From Bradyrhizobiaceae bacterium (GTDB lineage Bacteria; Pseudomonadota; Alphaproteobacteria; Rhizobiales; Xanthobacteraceae): a DNA stretch of 64,000 nt. Below the pieces are notes generated by a model, which was not told the origin of the DNA, did not search any database, and saw nothing but the letters and a program-made list of their open reading frames with translations. Positions 50,132 to 58,276 of this stretch are shown one piece after another (position 1 is the stretch's first letter; the number at the start of each line of letters is the position of its first letter). Both the position numbers and the translations under genes were made by a program. The stretch is taken from the NCBI GenBank assembly GCA_020544565.1, contig CP078014.1, forward strand, positions 3,412,016 through 3,476,015, read 5' to 3'.

Positions 50132-51379
50132 ATGATCAACCGTAGGCACGTTTTGATGGGCGCCGCTGCTTCGGCCGCGCTTTCGGTTCGGCCGGTGATG
50201 GCGCAGCCGGCCAAGGAAGTCGTGATCGGCGTGCTCTTTCCCATGTCGGGTCCCAGCGCGCAGATCGGCATCGACGCCAAGCACGCTCTTGAGACCGCGG
50301 CCGACATCATCAATAACGCCCATGACATCGATATGCCGACGGCCAAGAATGCGGGTCTCGCCGGGCTTGGCAACGCCAAGGTGCGACTGATCTTCGCCGA
50401 TCATCAGGGCGATCCGCAGAAGGGCCGCGCCGAGGCCGAGCGGTTGATCACGCAGGAGAAGGTCTGTGCGATGGTCGGCGCCTATCATTCGTCGGTCACC
50501 GCCACCGCGAGCATTTCGTGCGAGCGCTATCGCACGCCGTTCGTGATCGCGGATTCGACCTCGCCGAACCTGACCAAGCGCGGACTGAAGTTTCTGTTCA
50601 GAACGACGGCGCACGACGCGATGTTCTCGATCGCGATGTTCGATTTCCTCGATGCGATGCGGTCGTCGGGGAAGAACGTGAAGCGGCTGGCGCTGTTCCA
50701 CGAAGACACCATCTTCGGAACGGATTCGTCCAACGTGCAGCGCGAACTCGCCAAGGCCCGCGGTTACGAGGTGGTTGCCGATGTCAAATACCGGGCCAAC
50801 TCTCCCTCGCTGACATCCGAGGTCCAGCAGATCAAGTCGGCCGATCCCGACGTGCTGATGCCGTCGAGCTATTCGACCGACGCTATTCTGCTGGTGCGGA
50901 CGATGGCGGAACTCGGCTACAAGCCGCGCAATATCGTCGCGCAGGCCGCCGGTTTTGCCGATCAGTCGGTGTTCGATGCGGTCGGTGACAAGCTTGGCGG
51001 AATGATATCGCGCGCCAGCTTCGGTCTCGACCTGAGCGCCAAGCGTCCCGCGATCAAGGTGGTGAACGATCTGTTCAAGGCGCGTGCGCGCCGCGACCTC
51101 AACGACAACACCTCCCGCCAGTTCATGGCGCTGATGGTTCTCGCCGACGCCATCGATCGGGCGAAGTCGACCGACGGTCCGGTGATCCGCGACGCGCTGG
51201 CGGCTACCAAGATCCCCGGCGAACGCACCATCATGCCGTGGTCGGTCTGTGAGTTCGACGCGGACGGGCAAAATCAGGGCGCGAGCCCGATCCTGATTCA
51301 GTACGTGAACAGGAACTGGGTGACGATTTTCCCGGATTCGGTGGCGATCGGGAAGCCCGCTTGGCCGATGAACGGCTGA
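50132..51379 (+). CDS. branched-chain-amino-acid-type ABC transporter substrate-binding protein
   Basis: Periplasmic binding protein of the Leu/Ile/Val type I class, 415 residues. It has a signal sequence with a twin-arginine-like start (MINRRHVLMGAAASAALS) and then VIGVLFPMSGPSAQIGIDAK, the usual entry into the first lobe, DHQGDPQKGRAEAERLI, and hinge segments further on. Proteins of this class bind amino acids, amides, urea, aromatic acids or other small molecules, so the ligand cannot be called. AGGGGG precedes the ATG. It heads a five-gene importer cassette facing the GntR/flavoprotein locus. Confidence 0.93.
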   Translation: MINRRHVLMGAAASAALSVRPVMAQPAKEVVIGVLFPMSGPSAQIGIDAKHALETAADIINNAHDIDMPTAKNAGLAGLGNAKVRLIFADHQGDPQKGRAEAERLITQEKVCAMVGAYHSSVTATASISCERYRTPFVIADSTSPNLTKRGLKFLFRTTAHDAMFSIAMFDFLDAMRSSGKNVKRLALFHEDTIFGTDSSNVQRELAKARGYEVVADVKYRANSPSLTSEVQQIKSADPDVLMPSSYSTDAILLVRTMAELGYKPRNIVAQAAGFADQSVFDAVGDKLGGMISRASFGLDLSAKRPAIKVVNDLFKARARRDLNDNTSRQFMALMVLADAIDRAKSTDGPVIRDALAATKIPGERTIMPWSVCEFDADGQNQGASPILIQYVNRNWVTIFPDSVAIGKPAWPMNG

Positions 51380-51403
51380 GTCCGGAACCCTCGAAAAAAA
51401 GGA

Positions 51404-51451
51404 TCGTAGAGTGAGCCTCTGTTCTGATTGAACGGAGACGTCACTCTACGA
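51404..51451 (+). promoter_or_regulatory. long stem-loop between the binding-protein and permease genes
   Basis: TCGTAGAGTGA (51404-51414) pairs perfectly with TCACTCTACGA (51441-51451), and inside it CTCTGTTC pairs with GAACGGAG around TGATT. A hairpin here typically protects the 3' end of the binding-protein mRNA and lowers expression of the permease genes, giving excess binding protein. There is no T tract downstream. Confidence 0.7.
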
Positions 51452-51495
51452 CCCACGACCATGACGACCCCACTTATCGAGCAAGGATGGCGGCG

Positions 51496-52374
51496 ATGGA
51501 ACTGGCGCCAATGATGCAAGTGTTCGTGAGCGGCCTGTTGATGGGGCTTCTCTACGCTCTGATCGCGGTCGGCCTCTCCCTGATTTTCGGTCTTATGAAC
51601 GTCGTGAACTTCGCGCATGGCGAGTTTCTGATGATCGCGATGTATGGCGCCTTCGGGCTCTGGCTGGCGATGGGGCTCGACCCCGTGGTGGCCGCGCCCA
51701 TCGTCGTGGCCATAATGTTCGGATTTGGCGCGCTCACCTATATGGGAGTGGTCAGGTTCGCCATGCGCGCCAAGGCGAATGCCGCCATGGTTCAGATTTT
51801 CGCGACCTTCGGCTTCGCGATCTTCCTGCAGGGCGTCGCGCAGTTTTTCTTCTCTCCGGATTATCGCAGCATCACCCACGGCTGGCTTGGCGAGAAAACC
51901 TTCGGCTTCGGCAGTGTGTTCATTCCTCTGCCACAGCTCGTCGGAGGCGTCGTGTCCGTCGTGGTGTTCGCGCTGCTGTATCTGCTGATGACGCGAACCG
52001 ACTTCGGCCGGTCTCTCGAGGCCACGCGCGAGGACCAGGGCGCCGTCGCGCTGGTCGGGATCAATCGCAATCAGGTTTTTACGCTGGGATGGGGGCTGGG
52101 CGCGGCGCTCGTCGGTGTCGCCGGTGTGGTTCTTTCGACCTTCTATTACATCTATCCCAATGTCGGCGGTCCCTTCGCGCTGATCTCCTACGTCGTTGTC
52201 GCCCTCGGCGGCTTCGGTAGCGTTTTCGGAGCGCTGGCCGCCGGGATCATCGTCGGCCTGGTGGAAGCATTCACCGCGGTGCTGTTGCCGCCTTCGATGA
52301 AGTTGATTTCTGTCTATGCGCTTTACCTGGCGGTTGTCTTCCTGCGTCCGCGCGGGTTGTTCGGGAGGCTATGA
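51496..52374 (+). CDS. branched-chain-amino-acid-type ABC permease (LivH)
   Basis: Inner-membrane permease of the HAAT importer family, about 292 residues with eight or so hydrophobic helices and the LivH signatures GLLMGLLYALIAVGLSLIFG, MNVVNFAHGEF and YVVVALGGFGSVFGALAAG. ATG 51496 is preferred, since AAGGA ends eight bases before it; ATG 51487 is three codons upstream and overlaps that site. Its stop overlaps the livM start (ATGATGA). Confidence 0.93.
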   Translation: MELAPMMQVFVSGLLMGLLYALIAVGLSLIFGLMNVVNFAHGEFLMIAMYGAFGLWLAMGLDPVVAAPIVVAIMFGFGALTYMGVVRFAMRAKANAAMVQIFATFGFAIFLQGVAQFFFSPDYRSITHGWLGEKTFGFGSVFIPLPQLVGGVVSVVVFALLYLLMTRTDFGRSLEATREDQGAVALVGINRNQVFTLGWGLGAALVGVAGVVLSTFYYIYPNVGGPFALISYVVVALGGFGSVFGALAAGIIVGLVEAFTAVLLPPSMKLISVYALYLAVVFLRPRGLFGRL

Positions 52375-53393
52375 TGACTGAGAGCGCGATCCTTGCGCCG
52401 GCGAGTTCGGGCGGCGGCAAGATCAAATCGCATAGTCGCCGCGGGCAACTGGTCTTGCTCGCAGCCGTGACGGCGCTGTGCGCGTTGATCCCGCTGGGCG
52501 TGGGCGACATCTACCTTCAGAACGTGCTGATTCTGACGTTGATGTACGCCGCCCTGTCGCAAAGCTGGAATATTCTGGGAGGCTATTGCGGCCAGATCTC
52601 CCTGGGCCATGCGCTTTATTTCGGGGTGGGAGCCTATACGGCGACGGTGCTGTTCACGAGCTTCGGCATTACGCCGTGGCTGGGGATGGTGGTCGGCGGC
52701 GTGATCTCGGCGGTCCTTGCGCTGATCCTCGGATATTTCTGCTTCGGGCTGAAGGGACACTATTTCGCAATCGCGACCATGGTGATTGCGGAAATCGGGC
52801 TGCTCATCGTGCACAATACCGATGCGCTCGGCGCCGCGCTCGGCATTCAGTGGCCGATCGGCGAGGACAGCTGGCGGACGCTGCAATTCCAGAGCAAGCT
52901 GCCCTACATCTATATCGCGCTGGCCTTGTTCGCCATCACCTGGCTGGTCACTTACGCCATCGAGGGATCGCGGGCGGGGTTCTGGTGGCGGGCGATCAAG
53001 GACGATCCGGAGGCCGCGGAAAGCCTGGGCGTCGAGGTTCTTCCGTCGAAGCTCGCAGCCGCCGGTGTGTCCGCATTCTTCACCGCCGTCGCCGGTTCGT
53101 TCTACGCCGCCTACGTCTCCTACATTGATCCGGAAAGTGTGATGTCGTTCCGTTTCTCGCTGCTGTTCGCGTTGCCCGCGGTGCTCGGTGGCATCGGAAC
53201 GCTGTGGGGACCGGCCGTGGGCGCCGCCGTGCTGATTCCCGTCACCGAGTTCACGCGGAGCTATGTGGGCGGGTCCGGAAACGGCGCGGATCTCATCGTC
53301 TACGGCGTGCTCATCATGCTCGTTGCCCTGGCGCGGCCCGAAGGTCTTCTCAGCCTGGTCGGGGGCCCGGCGAAAAGGAAGCCGCAATCATGA
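52371..53393 (+). CDS. branched-chain-amino-acid-type ABC permease (LivM)
   Basis: Second permease subunit, 340 residues, with the LivM pattern ILTLMYAALSQSWNILGGYC, GQISLGHALYFGVGAY and the EAA-like loop WWRAIKDDPEAAESLGV. It has a polar N-terminal extension of about 25 residues. It overlaps livH upstream and livG downstream (ATGA), so the cassette is translationally coupled. Confidence 0.93.
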   Translation: MMTESAILAPASSGGGKIKSHSRRGQLVLLAAVTALCALIPLGVGDIYLQNVLILTLMYAALSQSWNILGGYCGQISLGHALYFGVGAYTATVLFTSFGITPWLGMVVGGVISAVLALILGYFCFGLKGHYFAIATMVIAEIGLLIVHNTDALGAALGIQWPIGEDSWRTLQFQSKLPYIYIALALFAITWLVTYAIEGSRAGFWWRAIKDDPEAAESLGVEVLPSKLAAAGVSAFFTAVAGSFYAAYVSYIDPESVMSFRFSLLFALPAVLGGIGTLWGPAVGAAVLIPVTEFTRSYVGGSGNGADLIVYGVLIMLVALARPEGLLSLVGGPAKRKPQS

Positions 53394-54124
53394 CGGATCA
53401 CCGCATATTGGAGGTCAAGGGCGTTTCAAAACGCTTCGGCGGTTTGCAAGCCAACAAGAACATCACCATGCATGTGCAGCGGGGTGAAATCCTGGCGCTC
53501 ATCGGTCCGAACGGCGCGGGCAAGTCGACGCTGTTCAATCTGATCGCCGGCGCGCTCGAGCCGACCTCGGGAGAGATTTTTCTGGAGGGGGCTCCCATCA
53601 CCCGGCTGCCCAGTCCGCGGCGGTGCGCGCTGGGCATTGCGCGCACGTTCCAGGTGCCGCGCAGCTTCGATTCGATGACCGTGCTCGAGAATGTGATGGT
53701 CGGCGCATTCGTGCGTCATCGTTCCACGCAGGCGGCGCGATCGGCCGCGTGCGACGCGCTGGTGTTCTCCGGACTGGACCAGTCCGCGGATGCGGTGACG
53801 GGCCAGTTGACGCCGCCGGAGCGGCGTCGGCTGGAACTGGCGAGAGCGATCGCGACCGAGCCCAAATTGCTGCTGCTGGATGAAGTGATGACGGGCCTGA
53901 CGCCTTCGGAGGCGCAGAAGGGCATCGAGCTTATTCGCAGGATTCGAGAAACCGGCACGACCATCGTGATGGTCGAGCATGTGATGGAAATCGTCATGCC
54001 GCTCGTCGACAGGGCCATCGTTCTGCACAACGGCGAGGTGCTGGCGGAAGGCCAACCGACGGATGTCGTCCGCGATGAGGGCGTGCTCTCGGCTTACCTG
54101 GGGGATCGTTATCGTGCAGCCTGA
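53390..54124 (+). CDS. ABC transporter ATP-binding protein (LivG type)
   Basis: ATPase subunit, 244 residues: Walker A GPNGAGKST (about 39-47), Q-loop ARTFQVPRSF, Walker B LLLLDEVMTGL and switch histidine MVEHVMEIV. The signature motif, usually LSxGQ/E, reads LTPPERRRLELARA; LivG-like ATPases often deviate here, so activity is still expected. Start ATG 53390 overlaps livM. Confidence 0.92.
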   Translation: MTDHRILEVKGVSKRFGGLQANKNITMHVQRGEILALIGPNGAGKSTLFNLIAGALEPTSGEIFLEGAPITRLPSPRRCALGIARTFQVPRSFDSMTVLENVMVGAFVRHRSTQAARSAACDALVFSGLDQSADAVTGQLTPPERRRLELARAIATEPKLLLLDEVMTGLTPSEAQKGIELIRRIRETGTTIVMVEHVMEIVMPLVDRAIVLHNGEVLAEGQPTDVVRDEGVLSAYLGDRYRAA

Positions 54125-54137
54125 CAGGTCGGACGCG

Positions 54138-54869
54138 ATGTCGGATAAAAATGGCGCCGGCGATCTTCTCGCCGTCAATGATCTGGTGACGGCGTATCGC
54201 GGCCTGCTGGCGATTTCGAACGTGTCGATCGCCGTCAAGCAGGGAGAGATCGTGGCGGTGGCCGGCGCAAACGGCGCAGGCAAATCGACATTGCTGAAGT
54301 CGATCGCCGGCCTTGAGCGGCCCCGATCCGGATCGATCACCTTTCAGGGCCAGCCCATTCAGGGCTTGCCGGGACACATGATCACCGCCCTCGGCCTGGC
54401 CTATGTCCCCGAAAACAAGCGGCTCTTCCCCGAGTTGACTGTCGAGGACAATCTGCTGCTGGGAAGTTATCTGCATCGCAAGAAGGCGGATCGAAACGCG
54501 CCCATGGAGCGGGTGTTCACGTTGTTCCCGCGGCTCAAGGAGCGGCTTGCGCAGCGCGCGGGGACGCTGTCGGGCGGAGAGCAGCAGATGCTGGCGATCA
54601 GTCGGGCGCTGATGACGCGGCCGACCTTGCTGATGCTTGACGAGCCCTCGCAAGGCATCATGCCGAAGCTCGTCGACGAAATCTTCGCGGCAATTTGTGC
54701 GATCCGGGACGCGGGCGTCACCATTCTGCTGGTGGAGCAGCGGCTGGCGGAAAGTCTGGAAATTTCCGATCGGGCCTACGTCCTGCAGACAGGCCAGATG
54801 GTGCTGTCGGGGCCATCTTCGACGGTCCGGGACGATCCCGATATCCGCAGGGTTTATCTCGGAATGTAA
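54138..54869 (+). CDS. ABC transporter ATP-binding protein (LivF type)
   Basis: Second ATPase, 243 residues, with Walker A GANGAGKST, the LivF-typical YVPENKRLFPELTVEDNLLL, a canonical signature LSGGEQQMLAISRAL, Walker B LLMLDEPSQGI and LVEQRL. ATG 54138 is used; GTG 54114, which overlaps livG and lies eight bases after GGGGG, is a good alternative start. Last gene of the importer cassette, convergent with the GntR gene. Confidence 0.92.
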   Translation: MSDKNGAGDLLAVNDLVTAYRGLLAISNVSIAVKQGEIVAVAGANGAGKSTLLKSIAGLERPRSGSITFQGQPIQGLPGHMITALGLAYVPENKRLFPELTVEDNLLLGSYLHRKKADRNAPMERVFTLFPRLKERLAQRAGTLSGGEQQMLAISRALMTRPTLLMLDEPSQGIMPKLVDEIFAAICAIRDAGVTILLVEQRLAESLEISDRAYVLQTGQMVLSGPSSTVRDDPDIRRVYLGM

Positions 54870-54934
54870 AAGTATCTGGGAGGCGAGGCTTGCCCGGCGT
54901 TGCAACGATGACGGAATGCGTGGCGGCCGCGACC

Positions 54935-55669
54935 TCAGGCAGGCGCGATGTTGGCGTTGCCCAGGGTCGTGTTCTTGATGATGCCGTCAATGACCAGCGT
55001 GCGCACGGTATTGAGGTGCGCCACGGTGATGTCACGGGCGCGCGCGCGATCTCCCGTGACGAGGGCTTCGATGAGCCCGTCGTGCTCGCGCTTCATGTCG
55101 TCCGGCCGCTCGCGCAGCACGAATCCCAGATGCAGCAGGCGCGTCATTTCATCCATGAGTTGGCAAAAGGTGGCGAACAGCCGCGCGTTGCCGCAGCATC
55201 GCACGATTTCAAGATGGAATTCGCGGTTCGCGTTCATGAACCGGGTTTCGCTCGCGATATTGCCCGGAACGTAGCCTTGCGCGCATCGGGCGTCGAGCCG
55301 GCGCAATTTCGCTTCATCGACGTTGCCGCACGCCTTTTCCACAGCCGCCGGCTCGAGCAACATGCGAAGTTCGAAGACGTCCTGAACGGTTTGCAGCGTC
55401 ACCGGCGCGATGACGTGTCCGTGCCGGGGGATCGGCGTGACGTAGCCTTCCTGCGTCAGCCGCGACAACGCCTGCCGGATCGGCGCTTTTCCGAAGCCGT
55501 ACAGGTCGGTCAGTTGCGCCTCGCTGATGGCGGCGCCGGGCGAGAGCTTGCACCAGACGATATCCTGCTTGATCCGGTCAAAGGCTCTTTCGCCGAGCCC
55601 CTTTCCCGCCGGGCTGGTTGTCAGTCGGGTCACATCGTTGGCCTTTCCCCACGCGGGATTCCGGATCAC
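54935..55669 (-). CDS. GntR-family regulator with FCD ligand-binding domain
   Basis: A 244-residue regulator: winged helix-turn-helix at about 25-90 (AFDRIKQDIVWCKLSPGAAI, LTDLYGFGKAPIRQALSRL) and an all-helical FCD domain (about 100-230) with metal/ligand-type residues in EFHLEIVRCCGN and REHDGLIEAL. It is divergent from the flavoprotein operon, whose promoter carries a palindrome suitable for a GntR dimer, and convergent with the importer. It probably senses the imported compound or a metabolite. The start is GTG 55669 or GTG 55633. Confidence 0.9.
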   Translation of the reverse strand: MIRNPAWGKANDVTRLTTSPAGKGLGERAFDRIKQDIVWCKLSPGAAISEAQLTDLYGFGKAPIRQALSRLTQEGYVTPIPRHGHVIAPVTLQTVQDVFELRMLLEPAAVEKACGNVDEAKLRRLDARCAQGYVPGNIASETRFMNANREFHLEIVRCCGNARLFATFCQLMDEMTRLLHLGFVLRERPDDMKREHDGLIEALVTGDRARARDITVAHLNTVRTLVIDGIIKNTTLGNANIAPA

Positions 55670-55747
55670 GCGTCCCAGGCGCGAGATCCTTAAGCACAGT
55701 CACGTTGAGTGTTATCGCAGGAACCACGACATTTCATTCCTTATTTA

Positions 55748-55776
55748 TTGACATGTCAGTAGATCGTTTCTAACAT
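55748..55776 (+). promoter_or_regulatory. sigma-70-like promoter overlapped by a palindromic operator
   Basis: TTGACA (55748-55753), a 17-base spacer and TAACAT (55771-55776) make a very good housekeeping promoter 26 bases before the flavoprotein ATG. The -35 lies inside the perfect palindrome TGACATGTCA (55749-55758), and AACATGTGA repeats the ACATGT core over the -10 with centres 22 bases apart (two helical turns). This is a plausible double operator for the divergent GntR protein. Confidence 0.75.
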
Positions 55777-55801
55777 GTGAGAAATCAAGAGAGGCTGAAC
55801 G

Positions 55802-57529
55802 ATGCCGGATATTGAAGTTGACGTACTGGTGGTGGGAGCGGGCGCGGCGGGCATGACCGCGGCGATGGCGGCGACGAAGGGTGGAGCGTCGGTGCTGCTC
55901 GTTGACAAGAGCCTGATCGGGCGCGGCGGCGCGACGATCATGGCGCAGATGACCGTGGCCGTCGCGCTCGGCGAACAGGACCCTGACGACTGGGAAAAGC
56001 ATCTCGCGGACACGCTCAAGGCCGGCCGCGGCCTGTGCAACGCGGAGCTCGCGGGCGTTCTCTGTCAGGAAGCACCCGCCCGCATCCGCGAGCTTGATGG
56101 CTGGAACGTCGGCTGGGCGCGCGACGGCGAGGGGCGCATCAACGGCGTGCAGGCCCCGGGCCACAGCGTGCGGCGTTGCGTCTATGTCGATTTCCTCGAC
56201 ACCGGGCCGGCCATCGCGCAGACGCTGCGCACCCAGATCTCGCGCACCAAGGGCCTGAAGCGCATCAGCGGATTTTCGATCCGCGATCTGGTGATGCACG
56301 AGGGCCGTGTTGTCGGTGCGGTGGGCATCAATCTCGACGACGGGCGCACCATCACCATCGCGGCCAAGGCGACGATCCTCGCCGCGGGTGGCCTGACCAA
56401 ACTGTTCCAGCGCAACAGCGCCTCGACCAACATGAATGGAGACGCTTACGCGCTTGCGATGCGGGCCGGCGCGGAGCTGGTGGATATGGAATTCCCGCAG
56501 TTCTTCCCGATCGGCCATCTCGCGCCCCGCCTGGTCGGAATGGACCCCATCATGTGGGACCCCTTCCGCTACAAGCTCGGCGGCCGGCTCCTGAACGGCA
56601 ACAAGGAAGAGTTCCTCGAGAGATACGGGCTCGCGGACAGCGGCGTCTATTCGGCGCCGCGGGACGTCACGGCCTATGCCATCGTCAAGGAGAACGAGGC
56701 CGGTCGTGGCTCGCCTGCTGGCGGCGCCTATCTGAGCTTCATGCACGTTCCAGAGAGCGAGCTTCGCGCCGCGTTCGGGCCGACCATCGATCTGCTGGCG
56801 CGCAACGGCATCGATCTGACCAAGCAGTGCGTCGAGGTCGCGCCGATCGCCCACTACCATATGGGCGGCGTCCGGGTGAACGACCGGATGCAAAGCCGCG
56901 TGCCCGGATTGTATGCCGCTGGTGAAGCGGTGGGTGGCGCCAACGGCGCGAACCGTTTGTCCGGCAACGCGTTGCCTGAGGCGCTCGTGTTCGGCGAGCG
57001 GGCCGGGCGTTTCGCTGCCCGTGAAGTGGCCGGCATGGCCTCGGCCTGGAGCGATGCTTCCGCCGCCCCTATCCTCGGCCTGATCGAGACGATCAATGAT
57101 CGTGCGGCGAAGGCGTCGCCGAGCGAGAAGTGCGGCACCGCGGCGCTGTGGACCGAGCTGCAGCAACTGATGTGGCGCGATGTCGGCCTGATGAGGACCG
57201 ACGCATCGCTCAATGCCGCCTTGGCCCGAATTCGCGAGATGCGCACGCGCGATCTGCCGAATATGAGCCCGAGTCCGGGGATGGAATTCAATTCCACCAT
57301 CGAGGAATGGTTCGAACTGCGGAATTCGCTGCTCGTTGCGGAGATGATCGCCGCTGCGGCTTTGAACCGCAAGGAGAGCCGCGGCGCTCACCAGCGCCTC
57401 GACTTCCCCAACACGGAGCGGGATTTCGAGCGCAATCAGGTTCTCAGCATGGATGGCGAGCAGTTCTCCCACCGCTGGATTCCGATCACAACCACCGTTC
57501 CAGTTCCCCAGGCGGCGAGCGCGGAGTAA
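55802..57529 (+). CDS. FAD-dependent oxidoreductase of the SdhA/FrdA/AprA class
   Basis: A 575-residue flavoprotein with FAD-binding GAGAAG (12-17), the cap domain, HYHMGGVRVN (351-360), YAAGEAVGGANGANRLSGNA in the C-terminal FAD site and the helical end ESRGAHQRLDFP. It departs from succinate dehydrogenase/fumarate reductase at two sites: the SHT motif for covalent FAD is absent (GRGGATIMAQM instead) and the substrate-site HPTG is FPIG (235-238). The substrate is therefore probably not succinate or fumarate. No signal peptide, so cytoplasmic. The next gene encodes a 2Fe-2S partner. Ribosome-binding site AGAGAGG. Confidence 0.85.
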   Translation: MPDIEVDVLVVGAGAAGMTAAMAATKGGASVLLVDKSLIGRGGATIMAQMTVAVALGEQDPDDWEKHLADTLKAGRGLCNAELAGVLCQEAPARIRELDGWNVGWARDGEGRINGVQAPGHSVRRCVYVDFLDTGPAIAQTLRTQISRTKGLKRISGFSIRDLVMHEGRVVGAVGINLDDGRTITIAAKATILAAGGLTKLFQRNSASTNMNGDAYALAMRAGAELVDMEFPQFFPIGHLAPRLVGMDPIMWDPFRYKLGGRLLNGNKEEFLERYGLADSGVYSAPRDVTAYAIVKENEAGRGSPAGGAYLSFMHVPESELRAAFGPTIDLLARNGIDLTKQCVEVAPIAHYHMGGVRVNDRMQSRVPGLYAAGEAVGGANGANRLSGNALPEALVFGERAGRFAAREVAGMASAWSDASAAPILGLIETINDRAAKASPSEKCGTAALWTELQQLMWRDVGLMRTDASLNAALARIREMRTRDLPNMSPSPGMEFNSTIEEWFELRNSLLVAEMIAAAALNRKESRGAHQRLDFPNTERDFERNQVLSMDGEQFSHRWIPITTTVPVPQAASAE

Positions 57530-57533
57530 GGCA

Positions 57534-57887
57534 ATGGCAAAAACAGTATCCCTTTCCGTCGCGCGCGGCACCGAAAAGACCGGGATGTCCCTGCAGGATT
57601 TCAATGTCCCCTATGTCGAGGGCATGTCGATCCTCGATGCGCTGATCTGGATCCGCTCTCACGAGGATCCCACGCTCGCCATCAGGTACAGCTGCGTCAA
57701 CGCCAACGCCTGCAACGAATGCTCGGTGATGGTGGACGGCGAGGTGACCTACGCCTGCACCGCGCGCCTGACCCCGAAGGGGGCCAAGGTCGAACCCCTC
57801 GAGGGCAAGACGATTATCCGCGATCTCGTGACGGATATCGTGCCCACGAAGGAGCATCTTGCGGCGGCGCTCAAGCCCGGACGTTGA
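57534..57887 (+). CDS. 2Fe-2S protein (SdhB N-terminal-like single domain)
   Basis: A 117-residue protein equal to the N-terminal plant-type ferredoxin domain of SdhB/FrdB, without the usual C-terminal Fe4S4/Fe3S4 domain. Cluster cysteines are C54, C60, C63 and C75 (SCVNANACNEC ... YAC); the first spacing is one residue longer than in SdhB. PYVEGMSILDALIWIRSHED is the usual lead-in. Starts five bases after the flavoprotein stop, so it is very likely its direct electron partner. Confidence 0.85.
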   Translation: MAKTVSLSVARGTEKTGMSLQDFNVPYVEGMSILDALIWIRSHEDPTLAIRYSCVNANACNECSVMVDGEVTYACTARLTPKGAKVEPLEGKTIIRDLVTDIVPTKEHLAAALKPGR

Positions 57888-57915
57888 GGCTCAATTTTTA
57901 ATCAAGGAGATCGTC

Positions 57916-58251
57916 ATGGCCTATGTCGTGACCGAGTCGTGCATTCGCTGCAAATTTCAGGATTGCCTGCAGTCCTGCCCCGCGACGTGCTTCTACGAAG
58001 GCGAGAACATGCTCGTCATCAATCAGGAGGAATGCATCGATTGCGGCGCATGCGAGCCCGAATGCCCGGCCGAAGCCATCGTGCGGGATAACGCTCCCGG
58101 CGCCGAGAAATGGGTGGAATTCAACCGCAAATATTCGGCGCTGTGGCCGAACATCCGCAAGGCCGGAGACGTGCCGGAGGATGCCGAGGACTGGGTCGGC
58201 AAAGACAACAAACTGAACACCGAGTTCAAGCCGCAGCCGGCTGCACGTTAA
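57916..58251 (+). CDS. fdxA: seven-iron ferredoxin (FdxA type)
   Basis: A 111-residue ferredoxin with the cysteine set C9, C12, C17, C21, C25, C40, C43, C46 and C50 expected for one Fe3S4 and one Fe4S4 cluster, and FdxA landmarks CFYEGENMLVI, ECIDCGACEPECPAEAI. AAGGAG precedes the ATG. Its position suggests it links the ferredoxin-NADP reductase downstream to the 2Fe-2S/flavoprotein pair upstream. Confidence 0.92.
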   Translation: MAYVVTESCIRCKFQDCLQSCPATCFYEGENMLVINQEECIDCGACEPECPAEAIVRDNAPGAEKWVEFNRKYSALWPNIRKAGDVPEDAEDWVGKDNKLNTEFKPQPAAR

Positions 58252-58276
58252 TCCGCGATCTCCGGAGGACAATGGA

